A stretch of DNA of 64,000 bases from Chitinophaga qingshengii (GTDB lineage: Bacteria; Bacteroidota; Bacteroidia; Chitinophagales; Chitinophagaceae). Below are positions 1 to 7,577 of the stretch, in pieces (within the stretch, counting starts at the first letter, position 1; each line of letters begins with the position of its first letter). The notes under the pieces were generated by a model. The model saw nothing but the letters and a program-made list of their open reading frames with translations. It ran no database searches and was not told the DNA's origin. Location of the stretch: assembly GCF_014529935.1 (NCBI RefSeq), contig NZ_JACVFC010000004.1, positions 579,655 to 643,654 of the forward strand, given 5' to 3'. A program made the translations under genes and the position numbers.

Positions 1-304
1 AACATCAGTTCTGGGAACCCGGTATTGTTTTTTACCGTAAAACGCAGCCAGATGGCATCTTTGGTAAGACCGAAATTGGGAATCTGTTTCTGTAATTTCT
101 GAAAGCCGGAGGAATGTTGTATGTCTGCAAACGTCATGGTACCGGCGGGGTCCAGCAGGTATTCGAGCTGGCCGTACTCCGCCAGCTGGATAGGATAGTT
201 GGGGGAGATACTGATGGTATCTGCCCAAACGGGTACCCAGCGGACTGTTACTAACAGTAACAGGCATACGAACTTATAAAATGCCGGTCTGATCAGAAGT
301 CGCA
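1..304 (-). CDS. 7TMR-DISM sensor protein, N-terminal part (cut by window edge)
   Basis: The first 101 codons of a gene that runs off the left edge. It opens with a basic N-terminus and a hydrophobic signal segment (about residues 8-31, ending around VWADT). A domain follows that resembles 7TMR-DISMED2, the extracellular sensing domain of 7TM diverse intracellular signalling receptors: a region around LAEYGQLEYLLDPAG, then TFADI, then the typical AIWLRFTVKNNTG. Members usually continue with seven transmembrane helices and an output module such as a histidine kinase or HTH, which cannot be seen here. It lies 14 nt downstream of the ThiF-like gene on the same strand, so co-transcription is likely. 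The domain assignment is from recognised motifs; the ligand is unknown. Confidence 0.7.
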
Positions 305-318
305 TGGCTTTTTTCGGA

Positions 319-1437
319 TCATTTATGGTGGTTAAAAATCTGTTCAAGGTCTACATAATAACGGCCGGAGGCTATTTCCCGGTTTAGCCCCATTTCCCTG
401 CATACGTGGGCGATGGCGGCGCCTCCCAGCATAACGGCTGATGCCAGTTGCGGCCAGGTGGTAATCGTTTTGCCTATCTCCCGGATGGAGTCCTGCATTT
501 TGGTTGACATGGCGCTGATATTAACAATGCGGTCTACCAGCTGCATTCTTTCTGGTCCCTGCATATTCCGGATCTGCTCCGCAGTGATATCGTCAGGTAT
601 CCGCCCATGCAATATAGGTAAATCGGGTTGTAGATCAAATCTTTCTATGTCTACCATGCCCCGGTCGCTGGTATCCATTACAACGGGGATACGCAGCGCC
701 TTTGCCCGCTGCCGTGCCAGAATCTTGATATCCAGGCCATCACACTCCTCTACGAGGATGTCCAGCTGACCACCATCGGTCAGGAAAGTGTCTATATTAT
801 CTTCCGAAATACCGCTATCATAACAGCGGACGGTCAGAAAAGGATCGATTTCAGCTATTTCCCGGGCGACTAATACTGTTTTGAGGATGCCCACATGATG
901 TACCCCTGTGCGGATGCGATTCATATTACTGAGATCCAGCCTGTCGAAGTCGGCTATACGAAGCTCGCCGCACAGTCGTTCAATGGCCAGTGCCAGGGCG
1001 ACCGACTGCCCGACGGAGAGGCCTATAACACCTATTTTCCGGGTTTGCAGGATTTGTCTTTCTGCTTCAGTGATTTTTTGTTTGTTACGGCTGGTGCGCA
1101 GAGACACAAACTCTGCTTCATCCAGTATGTGTACCACGCGGTTGGACCAGGGATAGTACACCCATACGCCATAGGCGGCCACCGGGGTATCGCCCAGGCG
1201 GGCGGCTACTTTTTCTGCGACGGCGGCGTCGGATAATCTTTCTGTGGGATGTTGAAGACGGATTAATTCCGCCAACTGAGGTTGTATTTCGTCGAAAACC
1301 TGGATACCGGGTTGTTGAACTAGCAATTGGGTGAGGGCTTCCAGCTGAGCGGGGTCCTGTAACCTGAAAAAACTGACTTCCCGCGTTGATGATCTTTGTC
1401 GGCTCGTTGCTATGGCATCTACTAGTACGTTGTTCAT
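319..1437 (-). CDS. ThiF/E1-like adenylyltransferase (Rv1355c-like)
   Basis: A 372-residue protein with a ThiF/MoeB/E1-type Rossmann fold after a 130-residue N-terminal region. The nucleotide-binding segment is GVIGLSVGQS (136-145). The acidic strand with the E1 signature ADFDRLDLSNMNR (162-174) follows, then a conserved Lys at 186 and an EECDGLD segment. These enzymes adenylate a C-terminal carboxylate (ThiS, MoaD, ubiquitin-like proteins, or the MccA peptide). The zinc-binding CxxC pairs of ThiF/MoeB are absent. The sequence resembles the ThiF half of Rv1355c-family proteins, but the nitroreductase half usual there is missing. It sits 17 nt after an acyltransferase-like gene and 14 nt before a 7TM sensor gene. 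No ubiquitin-like substrate, E2 or JAB protein is visible nearby, so the substrate is unknown. Confidence 0.75.
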   Translation of the reverse strand: MNNVLVDAIATSRQRSSTREVSFFRLQDPAQLEALTQLLVQQPGIQVFDEIQPQLAELIRLQHPTERLSDAAVAEKVAARLGDTPVAAYGVWVYYPWSNRVVHILDEAEFVSLRTSRNKQKITEAERQILQTRKIGVIGLSVGQSVALALAIERLCGELRIADFDRLDLSNMNRIRTGVHHVGILKTVLVAREIAEIDPFLTVRCYDSGISEDNIDTFLTDGGQLDILVEECDGLDIKILARQRAKALRIPVVMDTSDRGMVDIERFDLQPDLPILHGRIPDDITAEQIRNMQGPERMQLVDRIVNISAMSTKMQDSIREIGKTITTWPQLASAVMLGGAAIAHVCREMGLNREIASGRYYVDLEQIFNHHK

Positions 1438-1454
1438 TGTTTAGTTATTTATAG

Positions 1455-2177
1455 CTACCGGGAAAGCGGCAGGTCACTCGTTGCCGCTGACATAATCCGA
1501 AGATCGTAGTCTACCTGCATTTCTCCCTTAGGTCCTTTTTCTACAATCGTTTGCACCGGATTGTTGCGTAAACTCATCATTCTTTCACGGTCTTCCGGGT
1601 GAGCATTCTTCAGCTCGCCGGGATCGTTCAGTATGAGGGCGGTGGCAATCAGGTCTTCCTTGGGGTAATAAAAGGTACCCTGGTTGCCAATATTGGTCAT
1701 AATCTGGTAACCGGTACGGATACTGTTACGGAAGGTGGTCTGTGCACAGAATCCCAGGAAGGTGGTAACGGGCAACTGGTTCAGTACGGCATTTACTACC
1801 CGGAAAAGGACAATACTGCCAATACCCCAGCCGGCTACTTCACGGGAGTTCCATAAACCACAAAATTCACCGGTACCGCCACCGGCGGCCAGTTCCTTTA
1901 CAATATCATAAATCCGGGGGTCCATGCTGTTGATGGCGCTTTCAATGGGAAGGGGGACACTTCCGCCGGCAAGTTGTATCCGGCAACCGCCATATGTTTT
2001 TGTGTAATCGTCATTGCTCACGGTAATAATGTAAGTATAAGGCTCGTACATCCAGTCTACGTTGGCGGATGTAACTTTCGTAACTCCGTATGCTTCCAGC
2101 ACTTTCCGGTGGCCTGCAATATACTGCAGGCATTCTTCAGGATATTCGATAGCCTTGAATACTCTTACCTTGAGCAT
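1455..2177 (-). CDS. GNAT-fold / autoinducer-synthase-like acyltransferase
   Basis: A 240-residue soluble protein. The central part has GNAT-like features: a YGGCRIQ strand (62-68), then TGEFCGLWNSREVAGWGIGS (102-121), where the R-x-x-x-G-x-G stretch resembles the acyl-CoA/acyl-ACP pyrophosphate-binding loop. A helix and the strand TTFLGFCAQ (138-146) follow. The arrangement recalls autoinducer synthases and FeeM-type N-acyl amino acid synthases more than small N-acetyltransferases, but the identity is low and I cannot name the substrate. It is the first clear gene of the minus-strand operon with the ThiF-like enzyme and the 7TMR-DISM sensor. That order, a possible signal-making enzyme next to a possible receptor, suggests but does not show a chemical-signal circuit. 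Confidence 0.5.
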   Translation of the reverse strand: MLKVRVFKAIEYPEECLQYIAGHRKVLEAYGVTKVTSANVDWMYEPYTYIITVSNDDYTKTYGGCRIQLAGGSVPLPIESAINSMDPRIYDIVKELAAGGGTGEFCGLWNSREVAGWGIGSIVLFRVVNAVLNQLPVTTFLGFCAQTTFRNSIRTGYQIMTNIGNQGTFYYPKEDLIATALILNDPGELKNAHPEDRERMMSLRNNPVQTIVEKGPKGEMQVDYDLRIMSAATSDLPLSR

Positions 2178-2288
2178 GTATGGGAATGCTTTAAAATTTT
2201 TACTCTTTGAACAGTAAAGCCAGGGTCAGGTGGCGCTGATATATGGCGTTATAGTAAACATTGATAGCAAAAAGGCTACCGCTTTATA

Positions 2289-2513
2289 CTACGCTGTAAC
2301 AATGGCGGGTGTAAGCAGCATAATATTGTTGGCCATTATAGGGGATTGCATTTCTATCTCCGCAGTTAGCATCGCCCGGGATAAATAGTTCCATTTGTTT
2401 TGTTGAAAAAGATTAAAAAGCTCTACATCTTCACATGAAGGTAATGGTAAAATAGTATTATTTCCAGAATTATCCATAAAGAATGTTCCGTTTTTTGAAT
2501 AAATACGAAACAC
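2289..2513 (-). CDS. possible small protein upstream of the acyltransferase operon
   Basis: A 74-codon ORF beginning at GTG, with an in-frame stop just upstream; an ATG at codon 13 (2477) would give 62 residues. The product has no recognisable domain or signal peptide, contains one Cys, and ends in a hydrophobic ANNIMLLTPAIVTA segment. It is more AT-rich than the adjacent genes. No clear ribosome-binding site or promoter was found. The only positional support is that it lies on the same strand, 111 nt upstream of the acyltransferase gene, where a peptide substrate for a ThiF-like enzyme could be encoded. It may equally be a chance ORF. Confidence 0.25.
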   Translation of the reverse strand: MFRIYSKNGTFFMDNSGNNTILPLPSCEDVELFNLFQQNKWNYLSRAMLTAEIEMQSPIMANNIMLLTPAIVTA

Positions 2514-2598
2514 TTAACATGTGGGGCACTGGTATTCAACAGTATAGGCATCTTTATTTATTTTGCCTGTAATAATACCTGTTGCTATTGGTGTAAAT

Positions 2599-2633
2599 TT
2601 TGCTGCAATGAATTCCCTTTAAAGTTAGATTTG
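2599..2633 (+). promoter_or_regulatory. probable promoter of the superoxide dismutase gene
   Basis: TTTG at 2599-2602 and TAGATTTG at 2626-2633 match the Bacteroidota -33 and -7 elements, but the spacer is 23 nt, longer than the usual 19. The -7 box lies 41 nt before the start codon. Confidence 0.45.
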
Positions 2634-2673
2634 TATCTGTCTTTTTTACATAACAAATTTCAATCCTTGCAAT

Positions 2674-3405
2674 ATGAACAAAAGAGAATTCATAAAGCTA
2701 ACCAGCCTGGCTGGCGTAGCTGCCCTCAGCGGCCCGCTGAGTAGCCTGGCCGTACCCGTTACTACCACGAAAACCAGCTTCGACGACCCGAAAGCCCCCT
2801 TCGTTGTACCGCCATTGCCTTATGCTTATGATGCACTGGAACCCTATATCGATAAAATGACCATGGAACTGCACCATGATAAACATCACGGCGCTTATGT
2901 GAAAAACCTCAATGAGGCCATAAAGGGTACTCCTTTCGCTACCTTGTCACTGGAAGAAATACTGCATAAAGTAACCACCGGAGACAAAGACAAAGGTATC
3001 CGCAACAACGGCGGGGGGCACTATAACCACTCCCTGTTCTGGACCCTGCTGTCTCCTAAAAAAACAACACCTTCCGATAAACTGAAAGCAGCGATCAATA
3101 CCCATTTCGGCTCCTGGGAAAAATTCCAGGAAAAATTCAACGACGCCGGTAAAACACAATTCGGCTCCGGATGGGCATGGCTGATCGCAGGTCCTGGTAA
3201 AAAGTTGTCTGTGATCAATACGCCTAACCAGGACAATCCGCTTATGCACAATATTGTGAAGGAAAAAGGTACGCCCATCCTCGCCCTCGATGTATGGGAA
3301 CATGCCTACTACCTGAAATACCAGAACAAACGCCCGGATTATATCAACGCCTTCTGGAACGTGGTAAACTGGGATGAAGTGGAAAAGAGATACAACAACG
3401 CGTAA
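2674..3405 (+). CDS. exported Mn/Fe superoxide dismutase
   Basis: Converts superoxide to oxygen and hydrogen peroxide. It is 243 residues long, about 35 more than cytoplasmic SodA/SodB, because of an N-terminal export sequence: NKREFIKLT followed by a hydrophobic AG/L-rich stretch to about residue 27. This resembles a Tat signal but has KR where two Arg are usual. The mature part begins around FVVPPLPYAYDALEPYID. Metal ligands align with those of E. coli MnSOD as His67, His119, Asp206 and His210. The GGGHYNHSLFW segment and Gln186 in NTPNQDNPL are typical of the manganese-type subgroup, although cambialistic use cannot be excluded. It is a single-gene unit with its own promoter and a strong terminator. 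Location in the periplasm or at the cell surface is inferred from the leader. Confidence 0.93.
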   Translation: MNKREFIKLTSLAGVAALSGPLSSLAVPVTTTKTSFDDPKAPFVVPPLPYAYDALEPYIDKMTMELHHDKHHGAYVKNLNEAIKGTPFATLSLEEILHKVTTGDKDKGIRNNGGGHYNHSLFWTLLSPKKTTPSDKLKAAINTHFGSWEKFQEKFNDAGKTQFGSGWAWLIAGPGKKLSVINTPNQDNPLMHNIVKEKGTPILALDVWEHAYYLKYQNKRPDYINAFWNVVNWDEVEKRYNNA

Positions 3406-3420
3406 CCGCAAATCCATATA

Positions 3421-3464
3421 AACCAGGGGGGCGGAGTTCAACTGAACTTCGCCCCCCTGGTTTT
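3421..3464 (+). terminator. terminator after superoxide dismutase
   Basis: A 20-bp inverted repeat with one mismatch (AACCAGGGGGGCG... / ...CGCCCCCCTGGTT), a two-base loop and TTTT after the right arm. It lies between convergent genes and may also serve the minus-strand glycosyltransferase gene. Confidence 0.85.
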
Positions 3465-3481
3465 GCATTGTAGCATGCGAT

Positions 3482-5110
3482 TTATTTACGCTTTAGGAAC
3501 ACAAAACCATTCTTTTCTCCAATCACTTCCAGGTTAGGATGATGGATGAACGCTTCTGCATCCGTGATGCGGCAGATAAAATAAGCCGGTTTGTCAATAG
3601 TGCCGTTCAACAGCCAGTTGGTATCGTAATAGTTTTTATTGGCATGGGGCTGCTCCCGGGTATAATAATGCTGGGCATAACTATGATAGCCCAGGGCTTT
3701 CACATACACATCTTTCCCCTGCAGGGAGATGAAAAAGTCGATCGCCGCTCCCTGGGAATAACGTTCTATTTTAGGTACAAAATGCACAACGGTCACCTGT
3801 AAAATCAGGATAGTGCTCACAAATAAACATATCAGCCCATTGGTGGTCTTTTTCCTGGTCAGCAGCACGGCGCTCACGATCACCAGTATAATATAGGCGA
3901 TACCGTAGCCGGTTTCGGCGACAGACCAGGATACCTGCGCCTGCAGGTTACCTACGGCAAACTTATCCCCGATATAGGGAATGAGCATGTCTTTGTAAAC
4001 CCCCGCCAGCGGCAATACAGCGATGGCAATGCCCAGTATAATACCAATCACACAAAGCAGCACGATGTCCCAGCTCCGAAGGCGCAGTCTGCCGGCAGCC
4101 AGCTTGTACACCTGGTAGGCTGCGAGGTAAGACAGCGGGAAATAACACAGGGAAGAATAGTGTACAATTTTGGTCTTTACAATCGAGAACAGGACCAGCA
4201 CTACCCAGAATAATATCCACATCCACACTTTAAAGTCTTTCTGTTCGGAAGCGGGGGGACGCCCGTAAATGGACCTTTTTCTGCCACGGATATACGAAAA
4301 CAAAAAGATGCTGGCCGGAAAACAACCCACCAGCAGTACTATCCAGTGGTAGAGGAAGGGACCGCCGTGACCGGCATCTTCGGTGGTGAGCAGCCGGATC
4401 TGGTAGGTCACAAATTCATTGACAAACCACCAGCCATGGGCGATAATTTCATAACCAAACCAAAGCAGGGTAGTGATAGCCGCAAAAAGGGTAATGAGTC
4501 CCAGGTGCGCCAGTTTGATGCTGATCCGGAATTTATTCCAGAGCCAGTACACCAGCAGCACCAGTAAAGCGACCAGGATGGCTACCGGACCTTTGGTGAG
4601 CACGGCCAGTCCCAGGAAAAAACCGCTCAGCATAGCCATGCGGTAGGATTGGGCACTATGGGCTATCCGGTACGCAAAATAAATTGCCAGGAAAATAAAG
4701 TAGTTAAAGGTGGGGTCGATAATACCCGATTTGAAATAAAAGTGAGGAAGCCAGGAGCCGGCATATACCAGCGCCCACCACATACCCAGTTTCTCATCCG
4801 CCAGTTTTTTACCGATGGTAAAGAGGGTGAGCAGGGTGGCGATACCAATGATTGCATTAGGAAAACGGGCCGCAAAGTCATTCACACCAAAAAGCAGCAT
4901 ACTGCCGGCCTGCATCCAGATGAACAGGGGTGGTTTTTCCCAGAAGGGCCGGAAATCGATCTGTACCTGACTATAGTTATGGCTGACGATCATTTCTCTG
5001 GCTGCTTCTGCAAAGTTTATCTCATCCCAATCAAACAGGTGTACAGCCCCCAGGAACGGTATAAATAAAAGGGCTGCCACCAAGGCAATCAACAGGTATT
5101 TCATTATCAC
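3482..5110 (-). CDS. GT39-family (ArnT-like) membrane glycosyltransferase
   Basis: A 542-residue polytopic membrane protein of the ArnT/PMT type. These enzymes transfer a sugar from a polyprenyl-phosphate carrier to lipid A, protein or glycan on the outer face of the inner membrane. The first extracytoplasmic loop has the acidic signature FDWDEINFAEAAREM (about 27-41), matching the DE-containing loop that carries the catalytic Asp. FWEKPPLFIWM follows and is also typical. About a dozen hydrophobic segments fill the rest, then a short soluble C-terminal domain. It is the last gene of a minus-strand cluster behind the LptF/G-like permease and the PAP2 phosphatase, so a role in lipid A or other envelope lipid modification is reasonable. 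The sugar and acceptor are unknown. The start may be the second Met (codon 3). Confidence 0.85.
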   Translation of the reverse strand: MIMKYLLIALVAALLFIPFLGAVHLFDWDEINFAEAAREMIVSHNYSQVQIDFRPFWEKPPLFIWMQAGSMLLFGVNDFAARFPNAIIGIATLLTLFTIGKKLADEKLGMWWALVYAGSWLPHFYFKSGIIDPTFNYFIFLAIYFAYRIAHSAQSYRMAMLSGFFLGLAVLTKGPVAILVALLVLLVYWLWNKFRISIKLAHLGLITLFAAITTLLWFGYEIIAHGWWFVNEFVTYQIRLLTTEDAGHGGPFLYHWIVLLVGCFPASIFLFSYIRGRKRSIYGRPPASEQKDFKVWMWILFWVVLVLFSIVKTKIVHYSSLCYFPLSYLAAYQVYKLAAGRLRLRSWDIVLLCVIGIILGIAIAVLPLAGVYKDMLIPYIGDKFAVGNLQAQVSWSVAETGYGIAYIILVIVSAVLLTRKKTTNGLICLFVSTILILQVTVVHFVPKIERYSQGAAIDFFISLQGKDVYVKALGYHSYAQHYYTREQPHANKNYYDTNWLLNGTIDKPAYFICRITDAEAFIHHPNLEVIGEKNGFVFLKRK

Positions 5111-5163
5111 GTTTTATAAAAAATAAGCATTACGGGCTTGCTGAAAACAGCAAAAAAGCAAAA

Positions 5164-5205
5164 GAGCAAAGCTCGCAAAGGTGCTGATCTTTGCGAACTT
5201 TGCTC
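5164..5205. repeat. CTTTGC-type intergenic hairpin repeat
   Basis: Arms of 17 nt (5164-5180 and 5189-5205) pair with one mismatch around an 8-nt loop and are made of GCAAAG/CTTTGC units. The element lies between the PAP2 and glycosyltransferase genes. A longer, more degenerate relative occupies 7385-7520. It may act as an intergenic RNA hairpin or be a dispersed repeat. Confidence 0.6.
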
Positions 5206-5224
5206 CTTTGAAAAATTTTCGGGT

Positions 5225-5896
5225 TTACGCGGCGTTGGCGTTGACGACGGCTTCTGTACAGACTTCCGGAGAAGTAGCTGAGTCCTGGAACCGGAAGAAC
5301 CCGCAAATAATAATAGTGCTCAGGGTTCCTACGATGCTGCCCACATATACATCCGCAAAGAAATGTTGTGCCAGGTAAATGCGGGAATAGCCCGCAGTCA
5401 GTGCTAATACAATAAACAGTAATCCCAGCTTTTTATTGCGCAGGAGAACTGACAGGAAACTGAACATGGCAAAAGCCACTGCAGAGTGTCCTGAAGGAAA
5501 ACTGCAGCTGCTATGTACGGTCACCCATTTCACGGTATGTACCAATGACGCTGCTTCATCGCCAAAATAGCTGATGGGCCTGGGCGCATTAAAATAGTGT
5601 TTGGCTACCTGCACGACAAGCGCTGCCAGCAGAAATACTGCCAGACCAACAAAAAATACCCTGAACTTCTGCATGACCAGCATCAGCAGCAGGATCAGCC
5701 CAAACATAATACCATCCCCGAGATAAGTGATCCCGGTGACCAATACATCCCCAGCCGATGAGTGTTCCCCGTTAATACCAAGAAATAACTCACGTTGACT
5801 GTAGGTAGCCAACATTACTCCTCCCACGATGATCCACAACAGGAAGGGCAGAAAGAAATAAGCATTCTTTCTGAACAGTGTAAACAGCGTTTTCAA
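5225..5896 (-). CDS. PAP2-family membrane phosphatase
   Basis: A 223-residue integral membrane phosphatase of the PAP2 superfamily, which hydrolyses lipid phosphates such as phosphatidic acid, undecaprenyl diphosphate or the lipid A 1/4'-phosphates. All three motifs are present: KHYFNAPRP (K-x6-RP), FPSGHS with the catalytic His, and SRIYLAQHFFADV (SR-x5-H-x3-D). There are about six hydrophobic helices. The start lies 11 nt after the LptF/G-like gene, so the two are probably co-transcribed. The link to LPS transport and a GT39 enzyme suggests action on lipid A or a polyprenyl carrier, but the substrate cannot be read from the sequence. Confidence 0.9.
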   Translation of the reverse strand: MKTLFTLFRKNAYFFLPFLLWIIVGGVMLATYSQRELFLGINGEHSSAGDVLVTGITYLGDGIMFGLILLLMLVMQKFRVFFVGLAVFLLAALVVQVAKHYFNAPRPISYFGDEAASLVHTVKWVTVHSSCSFPSGHSAVAFAMFSFLSVLLRNKKLGLLFIVLALTAGYSRIYLAQHFFADVYVGSIVGTLSTIIICGFFRFQDSATSPEVCTEAVVNANAA

Positions 5897-5907
5897 TTCT
5901 GTAGGTT

Positions 5908-7365
5908 TTAAATTGTAGGTTGCTTTTTAAACGTGTTACGTCTAAACTTTTGCAAGAACTTTTTTATTTTTTGATATATGCGAAAATAAAATTCTTTATT
6001 GAATAAGTTGGAATCATTCATGGCTTTATAAATCAAAAAGCCGGCAATCGGCAACAGCACAATGTTTGATAACCACATCCCCGACCAGGTAAACATTACG
6101 CCGCTACGGGCCATCTTTTCCCCGATCATGAAAAATATATTAAAGATCACGAAGAAGATGACGGCGAACACCAGCGGCGTACCCAGTCCTCCCTTACGGA
6201 TAATAGAGCCCAGCGGGGCGCCGATCAGGAACATCACTACACAGGCGGCTGCCAGGGTGAATTTACGTTGCCATTCCACCTTATGCAATAATATAACGCT
6301 GTGTTTGTCAGAATATTCTTTTGTAGGAGCTTCCAGGGAGCTTAAAGTTTCCCGTACACTCTGTTCTGCCCGGTCCAGCACATTGCGGCGGCTTTTCTCC
6401 GGGATCATTTCTTCAAAATCCTTCACTTTCAGCGGTGGTACGGTAGCGGCCCAGGCGGAATCTTTCCAGCGGTAGAAGGGGAAACGTACGCTTACGTAGG
6501 CATTGACTGTCCGGCTGAATATGTTCTGCGCCTTTTGCAGGGAATCGATCGCCACGTCCAGCTGCCGGATATTGAGCATTTGCTGGTTGGAGGCAAACAG
6601 GTCCATGTTGAGGCGGTTAAACGCGAAAGAGCTCAGGTCGAAGGCCTTACTGTATTTTTTGAAACCCAGACGGATCATGTCGCCGGGGACGGTATAACCG
6701 CGGTTGCCTCTTTCTTCGTATCTCCATCCGTTTTCCAGGATGAAGTAGAGGAAACGTTTGTTGGCGGTCAGCACCATCTGGCCTTTTTCCGCCAGGATGA
6801 TCCGGTCGCCTGCCCCGCCGCCGGTGGAGTGATCGAAGATCATTACCTGGTGGATGGTTTGGTTGTCTTTATCCTTTTGGGCGACTTTGATGGTATACCC
6901 CGGAATATCGCGGTAAAACACGCCGGCTTTGATATTGAAGGCCGGTTTGGAGTTGGTAATATCGTATAGTAGTGATTTAGCCTGTAGATTGGCCACGGGG
7001 ATGACGTAGTTGGCAAACAGGAACGCCAGTACCCCAACGATGGAGCAGACTACCATGAGAGGGCGGATGAAACGCAGCAGGGAAATACCGGCCGATTTCA
7101 GGGCTACCAGCTCAAAGCTTTCGCCCAGGTTCCCGAATGTCATGATAGATGACAGCAATACGGCCAGGGGAAGTGCCAGGGTTACCAGGGTGGCGCTGGT
7201 GTAGGCGATCAACTGAATAATCACGATCGTGTCCAGTCCTTTTCCTACCAGGTCATCCACATATTTCCAGAGGAACTGCATTACCAGTACGAAAAGCGTC
7301 ACAAAGAAGGTAGCCACAAAGGGGCCCAGAAAGGTTCTAATAATTAATTTATCGAGTTTCTTCAC
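5908..7365 (-). CDS. LptF/LptG-family LPS export permease
   Basis: A 485-residue YjgP/YjgQ-family protein. LptF and LptG are the transmembrane subunits of the LptB2FG ABC transporter that extracts lipopolysaccharide from the inner membrane. The N-terminal part MKKLDKLIIRTFLGPF and the segment ALPLAVLLSSIMTFGNLGESFEL are characteristic, with three N-terminal and three C-terminal helices around a large periplasmic beta-jellyroll-like domain (about 130-370). It is longer than the E. coli proteins (about 360), as is common in Bacteroidota. Which of the two subunits it represents cannot be decided. It heads a minus-strand cluster with the PAP2 phosphatase and GT39 transferase. Confidence 0.88.
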   Translation of the reverse strand: MKKLDKLIIRTFLGPFVATFFVTLFVLVMQFLWKYVDDLVGKGLDTIVIIQLIAYTSATLVTLALPLAVLLSSIMTFGNLGESFELVALKSAGISLLRFIRPLMVVCSIVGVLAFLFANYVIPVANLQAKSLLYDITNSKPAFNIKAGVFYRDIPGYTIKVAQKDKDNQTIHQVMIFDHSTGGGAGDRIILAEKGQMVLTANKRFLYFILENGWRYEERGNRGYTVPGDMIRLGFKKYSKAFDLSSFAFNRLNMDLFASNQQMLNIRQLDVAIDSLQKAQNIFSRTVNAYVSVRFPFYRWKDSAWAATVPPLKVKDFEEMIPEKSRRNVLDRAEQSVRETLSSLEAPTKEYSDKHSVILLHKVEWQRKFTLAAACVVMFLIGAPLGSIIRKGGLGTPLVFAVIFFVIFNIFFMIGEKMARSGVMFTWSGMWLSNIVLLPIAGFLIYKAMNDSNLFNKEFYFRIYQKIKKFLQKFRRNTFKKQPTI

Positions 7366-7384
7366 TGATAATGCCTGATTTTTT

Positions 7385-7520
7385 CTCGCAAAGCAGCAAG
7401 GTTAGCCAAGAGCACAAAGCTGGCGCTAAGATAAGGTCCAACGCAAAGATTTACAGGAAAACCGGGCGTGAGGGGACTACTCTTAGCATTCTTTGCTTAC
7501 TTTGTTACTTTGCGTGCAAA
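7385..7520. repeat. degenerate CTTTGC-type inverted repeat
   Basis: The intergenic stretch between two divergent genes carries a long imperfect inverted repeat. About 35 nt starting at 7386 (CGCAAAG units) match the complement of a block ending near 7516 (CTTTGC, CTTTG, CTTTGCG units) at roughly three quarters of positions. It is rich in the same unit as the hairpin at 5164-5205. An ORF that reads through it from 7371 is not counted as coding. Confidence 0.5.
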
Positions 7521-7577
7521 GGTAGCACGATTTCACAAAGGAGTGTTAAAGGAGCCCTGAAAATACCGTTAAATTAT

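Noticed and set aside
319..1437. CBASS-like ancillary E1 (Cap2) or ubiquitin-like conjugation system
   Set aside because: No E2-like domain, JAB protease or CD-NTase gene occurs in the visible neighbourhood, and the E1-like protein is a single-domain enzyme.
7371..7577. N-terminal extension of the hypothetical gene
   Set aside because: The extra 69 codons read through an intergenic CTTTGC inverted repeat and have no conserved or signal-like features.
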